DNA from: Deltaproteobacteria bacterium
GTDB taxonomy: Bacteria; UBA10199; GCA-002796325; 1-14-0-20-49-13
Assembly: GCA_016180865.1 (NCBI GenBank)
Contig: JACPAJ010000060.1
Location: forward strand, 1 to 34,465
Direction: 5' to 3'
Length of the DNA stretch: 34,465 nucleotides
Part shown: positions 27,710-34,465 of the stretch, piece by piece
Position numbering within the stretch: the first letter of the stretch is position 1
Layout: each line of letters opens with the position of its first letter
Notes under the pieces: model-generated
The model's database searches: none
Told to the model about the DNA's origin: nothing
Seen by the model: the letters and a program-made list of their open reading frames with translations, nothing else
Translations under genes and position numbers: made by a program

Positions 27710-28858
27710 ATGCAGAATATAAAAGATATACCGATTGCTGAATTTCCTAAAACAATAGAAGGCCTGGGCCTGAAAAAATTCGCAGCAAGCCAGATAATCC
27801 AGTGGATCTACAAAAAAGGCGCAACATCATTTGATGAAATGACTAATCTTTCCATGGATGCCCGCAAAATCCTGAAGGAAAAATTTTATTTAAGCAGGCT
27901 CGAGCTTGTAAAAACGCTGGAATCATCCGACGGCACAAAAAAATTCGCCTGGCAGCTTGCGGACGGCAAGATCATCGAATCTGTGCTAATTCCTGCCGAA
28001 CATGGCTCCAAAATTCCAATAAACCAACGCACCCCGCCACTACTGCCTCGGCGGGCAGGCAACGCACTAACGCACCAACGCACTAGATTAACTCTCTGCA
28101 TCTCCACCCAGGTCGGCTGTGCTATGGGCTGCGTGTTCTGCCGCACAGCGGAGATGGGGTTCGTGCGAAATTTGACACAGGGGGAAATTGTGGATCAGAT
28201 ATTGGAAGTACAAATACAATGCCACCCCCTCCCTCACCCTCCCCCCTCGAGGGGGAGGGATGGGGAGAGGGGGACTAGAGTCACAAACGTAGTTTTAATG
28301 GGCATGGGAGAGCCGCTCGCAAATTACGATAATGTCGTAAGCGCCATCAGAATAATGACCGACACAAAGTGCCTTGGCCTCTCCAAACGCCATGTTACGC
28401 TATCGACTTCCGGCCTTGTGCCTGAAATCGAACGGCTGGCAAAAGAAGGGTTGGATATCAAACTCGCAATTTCGCTCAATGCAACAACAGATGAAGCACG
28501 ATCCGCGATTATGCCGGTTAATAAAAAATATCCCCTTGCCCTGCTTTCCAAGGCGCTGAAAAAATATGCTGAAGCAACAGGCCGTCATAGGCTCACTTTC
28601 GAATATGTCGTGATTGACGGCCAAAATGACTCGGCAGAAGATGCAAAAAGGCTTGTAAAGTTATTGAGCCACATCAAGGCAAAGGTAAATTTGATACCGT
28701 TGAATGCTATGCCCCCTCACCCCCCCTCCGAAGCCTCTATCCAGCGCTTCGCGCAGCTTCTGCGCAATAAAAATATTCAGGTGAATATCCGTAACAGCCG
28801 CGGAGCGGATATATTAGCCGCCTGCGGACAATTATCGGGGGGAACGACTCGCTCATAA
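27710..28858 (+). CDS. rlmN: 23S rRNA (adenine2503-C2)/tRNA methyltransferase, radical SAM
   Basis: LTLCISTQVGCAMGCVFCRTAEMGF (CxxxCxxC), NVVLMGMGEPLANYDNV, RNSRGADILAACGQL; start at MQNIKDI, not the ORF-track ATG 27689 that lies in the terminator loop. Confidence 0.95.
   Translation: MQNIKDIPIAEFPKTIEGLGLKKFAASQIIQWIYKKGATSFDEMTNLSMDARKILKEKFYLSRLELVKTLESSDGTKKFAWQLADGKIIESVLIPAEHGSKIPINQRTPPLLPRRAGNALTHQRTRLTLCISTQVGCAMGCVFCRTAEMGFVRNLTQGEIVDQILEVQIQCHPLPHPPPSRGRDGERGTRVTNVVLMGMGEPLANYDNVVSAIRIMTDTKCLGLSKRHVTLSTSGLVPEIERLAKEGLDIKLAISLNATTDEARSAIMPVNKKYPLALLSKALKKYAEATGRHRLTFEYVVIDGQNDSAEDAKRLVKLLSHIKAKVNLIPLNAMPPHPPSEASIQRFAQLLRNKNIQVNIRNSRGADILAACGQLSGGTTRS
28024..28086. repeat. In-frame composite repeat 1 in rlmN (GC-rich palindromic unit plus 8-bp YAACGCAC array)
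   Basis: CCAACGCACCCCGCCACTACTGCCTCGGCGGGCAGGCAACGCACTAACGCACCAACGCACTAG; translated NQRTPPLLPRRAGNALTHQRTR. Confidence 0.7.
28225..28273. repeat. In-frame palindromic repeat 2 in rlmN
   Basis: CCCCTCCCTCACCCTCCCCCCTCGAGGGGGAGGGATGGGGAGAGGGG; translated HPLPHPPPSRGRDGERG between VDQILEVQIQ and VTNVVLMGMGEP. Confidence 0.85.
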
Positions 28859-28885
28859 GAATGCGCTCCTTCCCCCCGCACCCCT

Positions 28886-28922
28886 TTCGCTCACCACTGG
28901 CAAAGCCAGATGGTTCGCTCAC
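28886..28922. repeat. Hairpin flanked by TTCGCTCAC direct repeats
   Basis: TTCGCTC-ACCACTGGC-AAA-GCCAGATGGT-TCGCTCAC. Confidence 0.6.
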
Positions 28923-28932
28923 TTCAGCAAAT

Positions 28933-29037
28933 TCACTTTTTTTTGCCGGCTTCGCGCCGTTTTTTCCGTTTCTGCCTCATCTTGTCCTGCCTCTTATGAT
29001 GTTTTTTAGCCATCTTCCTTTTCACTTTATTAAGCAT
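28933..29037 (-). CDS. Tiny highly basic protein, AURKAIP1/COX24-domain (bS22-like) candidate
   Basis: MLNKVKRKMAKKHHKRQDKMRQKRKKRREAGKKK* (34 aa); AAGGAG 7 nt before the ATG; below the track's 60-aa cutoff. Confidence 0.6.
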   Translation of the reverse strand: MLNKVKRKMAKKHHKRQDKMRQKRKKRREAGKKK

Positions 29038-29051
29038 ACTTGGTCTCCTTT

Positions 29052-29933
29052 TCACCACTGCAAAAAAAGCCCGACTTCGGGCCCGTGCAAAGTTTCGTCT
29101 CCGATGCTTATTCCCCTATAAGCGGCTCTTGCTCCGATCAATTTATATTTATAACTTATGCCGGACGAAATATCATATACATCGTTGCCGCCTATAAAGG
29201 CAAGATAAGGTTTTATATCCCATATAAAATGTTTGCCAAATATTATATAAAATGGAAAACCGACTTCGACCCCTTCATGCTTCGTGCTTCCCCAAATTAT
29301 TTTTTCGCCGCCGGCAAGGTTCATCTGGAATACATCGCTGAAAAGAGCGCGCAATAAAATATGCCCGCTTGCAACATTCAACTCGTCCTGCGGGGCAGAT
29401 TCCCAGAAACGCTTATATTCTCCCTCGACGCCGACCATCAAATAACCGATCTCCACGCGGGCGCTTGCGGCATTATCATTTCCCGCAAGGTATTGATAGT
29501 TCCCATCAAGTTTAAAAGTCGGCAGCGCCGGACTTTCCACCTCTTTAAGATGGCGATAAACATAGCCCAAATCATCTTCACCGGCCATTTCAAACGCACC
29601 GGCTAAAAAGATGCCCATAAGAGTTTGCGCCACTCCCCATCCCAAAGTTTCGCTTAACTTTTCTGACACGCCCTTCTTTTCAGGCTCTTGATCAACCGTC
29701 TTTTTCTTTTTGGGAGTTTCAACAGATGTTGATTCTTTTTTACTGTCCAGCTTTTGCTCAAACTGCTGGATCTCGCCGGCAAACGCTGAGCTGGACACCA
29801 TCAGCATTGTCATTGCGAACGCAAGCGTAATGATCCGGAGAGACCAATTAAATTCGCTGGATTGCCACGGCCACTTTGTGGCCTTCCGCCAAATGACCGG
29901 CGGACAGGCGCAATGACTTTCACTCCTTTTCAT
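29052..29933 (-). CDS. Putative outer-membrane protein with signal peptide
   Basis: Hydrophobic segment LRIITLAFAMTMLMVSSSAFA|GEIQQ then beta-rich C-terminus ending in aromatic residue (GLFLQW); start taken at MKRSESHC. Confidence 0.6.
   Translation of the reverse strand: MKRSESHCACPPVIWRKATKWPWQSSEFNWSLRIITLAFAMTMLMVSSSAFAGEIQQFEQKLDSKKESTSVETPKKKKTVDQEPEKKGVSEKLSETLGWGVAQTLMGIFLAGAFEMAGEDDLGYVYRHLKEVESPALPTFKLDGNYQYLAGNDNAASARVEIGYLMVGVEGEYKRFWESAPQDELNVASGHILLRALFSDVFQMNLAGGEKIIWGSTKHEGVEVGFPFYIIFGKHFIWDIKPYLAFIGGNDVYDISSGISYKYKLIGARAAYRGISIGDETLHGPEVGLFLQW
29857..29917. repeat. REP-like double-hairpin element at the 5' end of the outer-membrane protein gene
   Basis: GCTGGATTGCCACGGCCACTTTGTGGCCTTCCGCCAAATGACCGGCGGACAGGCGCAATGAC: hairpins GGCCAC-TTT-GTGGCC and TCCGCC...GGCGGA; outer GATTGC../GCAATGAC. 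Confidence 0.8.
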
Positions 29934-30175
29934 ATACAATTTTCCCGTTTTTAATGACTTTGGCCACAAACGGCCTATCAAATCTATAAAAAGGTTCAAC
30001 TTCATTTTTTGCATCAAGAACCACAAAGTCTGCTGCCTTTCCAACTTCAATTGAGCCGTGAGATTTTTGCAGCGAAAGAGCCTTTGCGGCGTTTATCGTG
30101 ATGCCTTTGTATGCCTCTTCCACCGTCAGCTTCATCTGCGTTACCGCCATTGTTGCCGCAAGCCACAAGTTCAAT

Positions 30176-30281
30176 ATCGGCGACGTTCCCGGATTATAAT
30201 CCGTGGAAATTGCAACATCAATGCCTGCATCGGCGACGTTCCCGGATTATAATCCGTGGAAATTGCAACATCAATGCCTGC
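30176..30281. repeat. 53-bp perfect tandem duplication (30176-30228, 30229-30281) inside hutI
   Basis: ATCGGCGACGTTCCCGGATTATAATCCGTGGAAATTGCAACATCAATGCCTGC twice in succession. Confidence 0.97.
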
Positions 30282-30310
30282 GCCTATTATTTCACGTGCC
30301 GGCGCGTACC

Positions 30311-30363
30311 TTCCGCCCCTCCAAACAACCGGCGGGCAAGCACCACTGCTTTGGCGGGCAGGT
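30311..30363. repeat. In-frame repeat insertion 3 in hutI
   Basis: Translated PARQSSGACPPVVWRGG between TFFIGG and RYAPAREII; DNA carries two GGCGGGCA units and a AAGCA-CCAC-TGCTT hairpin. Confidence 0.7.
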
Positions 30364-30692
30364 CCGCCGATAAAAAATGTGGATGACGGAATAAGCACGG
30401 CAATTGTACCCGATTTTGCCAAGGCCCGCATATCTTTTTTAGAAATATGCTCGAGATGATCCGCACTTACAGCTTTTAACTTTGCGGCCAGTACTGCGCC
30501 TCCGTTTGATGATAGCTGATCGGCGTGCAGCTTGGCTTGGAGGCCGTATTTTGCCGCTGCTTTTAATATTTCTTCGGCTTCGGCCTTTGTAAACGCAATC
30601 TTTTCAACAAAAACATCGCAGAATTTTGCAAGTTTTTCCTTGGCGATTTCGGGAAGGAGTTGGTGGATGATGAAGTTGATATAGTCTTGTCT

Positions 30693-30780
30693 GTCATCCC
30701 CGCGAAAGCGGGGATCCAAAATGTTTCCATGAGATTCCTGCTGGAGTTTACCCCGTGCTTTGACACGGGGCAGGAATGAC
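30693..30780. repeat. REP-like double palindrome, in-frame insertion 2 in hutI
   Basis: GTCATCCCCGCGAAAGCGGGGATCC...CCCCGTGCTTTGACACGGGGCAGGAATGAC; hairpins CCCCGC-GAAA-GCGGGG and CCCCGTG-CTTTGA-CACGGGG. Confidence 0.92.
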
Positions 30781-31167
30781 AAGTCCTTTGGCACCATATG
30801 CGCCAAAAAAGTCGGCACAAATTCCTGCGGAAATTCTTCGCCAAGGCATTTCACAACCCGCAGCATTTTTAATTCGGCCTCCGAATCAAGCCCGTAACCG
30901 CTTTTTACTTCGATTGTCGTAACACCGTGAGATAACGATTCCTGCGCGCGCGCCTTTGCACGCTCAAACAGTTCGTCTTCTCCGGCCGCTCGCGTTGCGC
31001 GAACGGTTGACATTATTCCGCCGCCTGCTTTAGCAATATCTTCATAGCTTGCGCCTCTTGCCCGCATGGCAAATTCATCGGCACGACTCCCCGCATGAAC
31101 TAAATGTGTATGGCAGTCGATAAGGCCGGGAAGGACGACAGAGCCGCGGGCGTTCAGGACTTGCGTG

Positions 31168-31287
31168 TCATTGCGAGGAAGTCCACCAAAGGTGGACGAC
31201 GAAGCAATCCCATGTACACACTTTCTAGCGGGAGATTGCTTCGTCCCCTTCGCCTGCCTGCCGGCAGGCAGGGGCCTCGCAATGACA
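31168..31287. repeat. 120-nt REP-like composite palindrome, in-frame insertion 1 in hutI
   Basis: GTCATTGCGAG...CTCGCAATGAC perfect 11-bp termini; inner GTCCACC-AAA-GGTGGAC, GACGAAGCAATCCC...GGGAGATTGCTTCGTC, GCCTGCCTGCCGGCAGGCAGG. Confidence 0.93.
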
Positions 31288-31447
31288 TCGATAATCTTCC
31301 CACCATCAACTTCAACCGCCGCATTTTTAATAACCCCAAGCTCGCCTTCGCGCCCTTTGCCCGGCGCCATAGTCACAAGTCGGCCTATGTTTGTAATGAG
31401 CATGCAATGGTAAATAACAATATAGGACCGCGATTACAACTAATTAT

Positions 31448-31466
31448 TTAAGCGTCGAACACTTAA
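31448..31466. promoter_or_regulatory. Palindrome upstream of hutI (candidate operator related to FTCD site)
   Basis: TTAAGCGT-CGA-ACACTTAA; compare CTAAGTGTCCGACACTTAG upstream of FTCD. Confidence 0.45.
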
Positions 31467-31547
31467 TATGATGGATGTTTTTTGTTGACTTGGACCGCAA
31501 TCTCAGTTAAATGAAAATGAAACCCGTTTTCATTATTACGGCCCTCT

Positions 31548-32495
31548 ATGACCGGCACAGCACTATTTGTAAACGCAAACTCCATTAATTGCGCAAACAA
31601 TGACCTTTTTTCAAGCGCCCAATGCGCTTTGCAAAAAATTTCAGGCGAGTGGGGTGATTGCGCCGTTCCGCACTTAAGCCCCACAAGAGACCCCCACCAT
31701 CAAACAAGTGTATATATTGATTGGGATCATAATAGACAGTTAACTACCATAATATTTGGGTTAAAGGGTTCTACCAGGCCTGCCGCAGCATATGTAAATC
31801 ATAATGAGCTCGAAACTTACAGGCTGTGCATTGAAAAGAAAACCAAAAGTGATAACGCACGGTCTACTTTGGCATCCGCGCTACAATTTATAGATTATAT
31901 TTCTTTGATGCTAATATTAACTCCCGGCAGTCTCCTGGCAAAATTATTCACTAAAATTTTGCCAAAACTCGCGGTAAAAATAACAAACTGGCTGGCCAAA
32001 CACGCCATAGCGCGCGCAGTTGCTTATATCACCTCTTCCAACTTTGCCAAAGCAATACTGATGGCGGTAACTCACGTTCTGAACAATGGCGCAAAATCAT
32101 TTGAACCAGACCCTTCAATTTTGAAAGAGTGGTTCGGCGAAGGACGGGCATGGGTTACCTTGCCTCTCAGCGGTGCGTTGATTACCGGCATCGGCCTTTT
32201 CGCAAGACGGTTTGCATGGTCAGAAATTGCGCTAAACACCCTCTTTTCAACTACAGCGGGGCTGCATCATCATGAAAGGATGAACCTTAATGCAAAGTTA
32301 ACAAAGGGCTCCGAAGATAGAGCGATAATAGAGGATAAATTGCGAACCCATGCGTTTGATATAAGCCTTTTTCTGCTGTTTTCAGGCACAGCGGCGGCTT
32401 TAAATAGCGCCAAATGGCTAGGAACCGCAACCTGCGCGGTTGATGATATTTTGCCTGCGGCAGTAAGGGTCCTCAAGGCACAAGAAGCGCACTAA
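31548..32495 (+). CDS. Hypothetical protein with hydrophobic segments
   Basis: 315-aa ORF; hydrophobic helices (FIDYISLMLILTPGSLLAKLF; FDISLFLLFSGTAAAL); no family recognised. Confidence 0.6.
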   Translation: MTGTALFVNANSINCANNDLFSSAQCALQKISGEWGDCAVPHLSPTRDPHHQTSVYIDWDHNRQLTTIIFGLKGSTRPAAAYVNHNELETYRLCIEKKTKSDNARSTLASALQFIDYISLMLILTPGSLLAKLFTKILPKLAVKITNWLAKHAIARAVAYITSSNFAKAILMAVTHVLNNGAKSFEPDPSILKEWFGEGRAWVTLPLSGALITGIGLFARRFAWSEIALNTLFSTTAGLHHHERMNLNAKLTKGSEDRAIIEDKLRTHAFDISLFLLFSGTAAALNSAKWLGTATCAVDDILPAAVRVLKAQEAH

Positions 32496-32583
32496 TTTTT
32501 TAGTGGAACATTTTCCTCAAAGGTATTATTATGCCAAAAAACAAAAGGCCCTCCATTAAATCTCGGCGGGCAAGGGGGTAAAT

Positions 32584-32865
32584 ATGGGAATGGGAAATCC
32601 AGCATTAGGTATCATAAGTTTGGTAGTTGCGGCCGCGTTTTTAGTGTGGGTGTATGAAAAGAACGGCAATCCGGCGCAAAAATTCGGAAAGTTTGCGGCG
32701 TGGTTCGGCGTCATCGTAGCACTTCTTCTTGTGATAGGCCAGCTTTTCATGTGCTATAAAGCCTGCCAATCCGGCCAGTGCATGAGAATGGGCAAAGGCC
32801 AAGGCATGATGATGCCTCACATGATGCAGAATATGGAAATGCCGGAAGATAGGACGGAAAAGTAA
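32584..32865 (+). CDS. Small membrane protein with Met/His-rich C-terminal tail
   Basis: Two hydrophobic helices then CYKACQSGQCMRMGKGQGMMMPHMMQNMEM; AAGGGGG just before ATG. Confidence 0.7.
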   Translation: MGMGNPALGIISLVVAAAFLVWVYEKNGNPAQKFGKFAAWFGVIVALLLVIGQLFMCYKACQSGQCMRMGKGQGMMMPHMMQNMEMPEDRTEK

Positions 32866-32872
32866 CGGCTTT

Positions 32873-33349
32873 TTATTTGCTGATAACAACAATTTCGGGA
32901 AAGGCTGCCAAAATCGATCTGAAAAACGTGCCAGCCGCTTCCTTTTGGTTTACCGTTAAAGAAGGATTGCTCGACGTTAAATAGCACTCGTAAAACGTTT
33001 TATCAATGCCAACTTCGTGACTACATTTCGTAATTGCATTTTTGATATCAACAAAACAGGATGAAGCAAATGATGGGCGTTCCGCGTCATGCAATACACC
33101 AAATTGAGAGACTGAAAATATCTTTCCATTTTCGTTTTTGACATAGATACTTTTGTCCGGCATCACGGTAAAACTTAAAACCGTTGGTTTCACATCGCCA
33201 AACCAATCTGTTCCATGACATTTCATGGGAAATAAATGTATACTGCCATCAATATCCATATCCACAGCCACATCAAACCTATCACAAAATATAGGAGCCC
33301 TGCACATTATATCAACGGCTTTCGAACTTAGCGGCGTAAAATCTGCCAT
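32873..33349 (-). CDS. Hypothetical protein
   Basis: 158-aa ORF in an otherwise empty interval, coding-like composition; no family recognised. Confidence 0.5.
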   Translation of the reverse strand: MADFTPLSSKAVDIMCRAPIFCDRFDVAVDMDIDGSIHLFPMKCHGTDWFGDVKPTVLSFTVMPDKSIYVKNENGKIFSVSQFGVLHDAERPSFASSCFVDIKNAITKCSHEVGIDKTFYECYLTSSNPSLTVNQKEAAGTFFRSILAAFPEIVVISK

Positions 33350-33493
33350 AAATCACCTTCCTTTCATCTAATACTATTATCGGCCAAAATCAAAAAAAGT
33401 TGCTAATTATTTAAGCTAATACATATCCCCTGAAACTCTTTTAAAATTTCTTTAAGTTTCATAGCCCCCCCTAAGACAAGAATGACGTAGACG

Positions 33494-34465
33494 TTAAATA
33501 AAATCCTTCAGAAATTTTACGGCAGGGCAAACACGTATATTTGTTTCGGAAACATAGTCTTTTGTCCCCGCCGCCGATATCTGCCAACACGAACATTCCG
33601 GAAAACGCTCCTTGTAATAGATAAGCCCGCGATGCAATGGGGCGTCATCATATTTGCACTCGACAGCCTGCATAGGCTTGCCGTTCTTCATTATTACAAA
33701 ATCAACTTCTCTGCCGTCAACATCGCGAAAATATCGCAATTCAATGTTTTCTCCAAACGCATCCTGTTGAAAATGCGCCCATTTCAGCAAATGGCACGCC
33801 ACAAGATTCTCAAACCTGGCACCATTGTCATTAACAAGGCTCCAATCAAAGTGATAATGCTTTTGCTCTTTTTTAACAGCCCTTATCTTTGCCGAACCGA
33901 ACGGTGATATGCGAAAAATAGCATAAAGCCTTTCAAGAATATTGAGCCAGTTGGCCGCTGCTCTAAAGCTCACCTGCAAATCTTCTCGCAAAGCATTGAT
34001 AGAGAGCGGTGAACCGACAAGTTCCGGCAGGCGAAGCATTAAAAGTTCGACATTCCCGACATCGTGCACAAGCTCAAGGCTTGATAAGTCGTCCTGCATA
34101 AGGCGCTCCCTGTATTCACGCAACCACCGCTTTGCTTCCACAACCGCACTGCTGAAAAACGGTTCCGGGAAACCTCCAAGCAGAAGCAGTTCCATAAAAT
34201 CCTTTTGCGACTCTATTCCAAGTTCGGCAACAGAAAGAGGATGAAGGCGCAAGTAATGATACCTTCCTTGAAGCGAATCCCCTCCCCTGCGATAATAATC
34301 GAGCCTTGCGCTTCCGGTTACGAGTATCTTTCGCAAAGAGCGGTTCTTGTCATAAAGCCCTTTGAGATAGTTTCTCCACGAGCGGTATTTATGGACCTCG
34401 TCGAATATCCAAATGGATGTGTCAGACAGTTCCCGTTTCAAAATATGTTCGCGATGTTCTGCAAT
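33494..34465 (-). CDS. AAA+ ATPase with DUF4143-like C-terminus, 5' end cut off by the window
   Basis: WIFDEVHKYRSWRNYLKGLYD...KILVTGSARLDYYRRGGDSLQGRYHYLRLHPLSVAEL; paralogue of 21767-22987; frame stays open to the window edge. Confidence 0.88.
   Translation of the reverse strand: MAEHREHILKRELSDTSIWIFDEVHKYRSWRNYLKGLYDKNRSLRKILVTGSARLDYYRRGGDSLQGRYHYLRLHPLSVAELGIESQKDFMELLLLGGFPEPFFSSAVVEAKRWLREYRERLMQDDLSSLELVHDVGNVELLMLRLPELVGSPLSINALREDLQVSFRAAANWLNILERLYAIFRISPFGSAKIRAVKKEQKHYHFDWSLVNDNGARFENLVACHLLKWAHFQQDAFGENIELRYFRDVDGREVDFVIMKNGKPMQAVECKYDDAPLHRGLIYYKERFPECSCWQISAAGTKDYVSETNIRVCPAVKFLKDFI

Larger units (their letters stand above)
29920..31403 (-). pseudogene. hutI: Imidazolonepropionase, split into two ORFs (30171-31403 and 29920-30174) by a frameshifting tandem duplication
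   Basis: GLIDCHTHLVHAGSRADEF, GGGIMSTVRATRAA, TTIEVKSGYGLD, ADQLSSNGGAVLAAKLKAVSADHLEH, STDYNPGTSP; then C-terminal VTQMKLTVEEAYKGITINAAKALSLQKSHGSIEVGKAADFVVLD in another frame. Confidence 0.9.

Noticed and set aside
29361-29606. 81-aa plus-strand ORF
   Set aside because: Antisense to the outer-membrane-like CDS with no independent support.
30563-30844. 93-aa ORF with WIPAFAGMT peptide
   Set aside because: Out-of-frame reading of hutI through the palindromic repeat; the peptide is a known signature of that repeat, not a protein domain.

Overview
Bacterial chromosomal window dominated by housekeeping genes. Gene content in order: mfd; a shortened DUF1015 gene; serC-serA; a HEAT-like protein; two beta-barrel-like proteins; an MNT/HEPN toxin-antitoxin-like pair; folD-gcvT-gcvH-gcvPA-gcvPB; tonB-like; recO; RodZ-like HTH; PfkB kinase; mtnP; tRNA-Ala(GGC); a HExxH protein; a HAD hydrolase; a DUF4143-type ATPase; a fused FTCD; a large lipoprotein; rlmN; a tiny basic COX24/bS22-like ORF missing from the ORF track; an outer-membrane-like protein; hutI split by a 53-bp tandem duplication; several unknown proteins; and a second, edge-truncated DUF4143-type ATPase. 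Functionally it is a serine/glycine/histidine/one-carbon neighbourhood. The most unusual signal is that several families of palindromic, REP-like repeats sit in frame inside conserved enzyme genes (gcvPB, gcvT, ftcD, rlmN twice, hutI three times). They are read through as extra peptide (e.g. LPAGRQA, LDPRFRGDD, THQRT), as in Rickettsia palindromic elements. Other observations: a 21-bp direct repeat brackets the MNT/HEPN cassette, whose HEPN gene has lost its frame at the catalytic RN..H motif; a duplicated HAD 3' end flanks the HExxH gene; ftcD and hutI share an upstream palindrome; and the mtnP start codon directly abuts tRNA-Ala. No CRISPR array, rRNA, IS transposase or phage module was recognised. 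All family calls are from reading sequence by eye; no searches were run.
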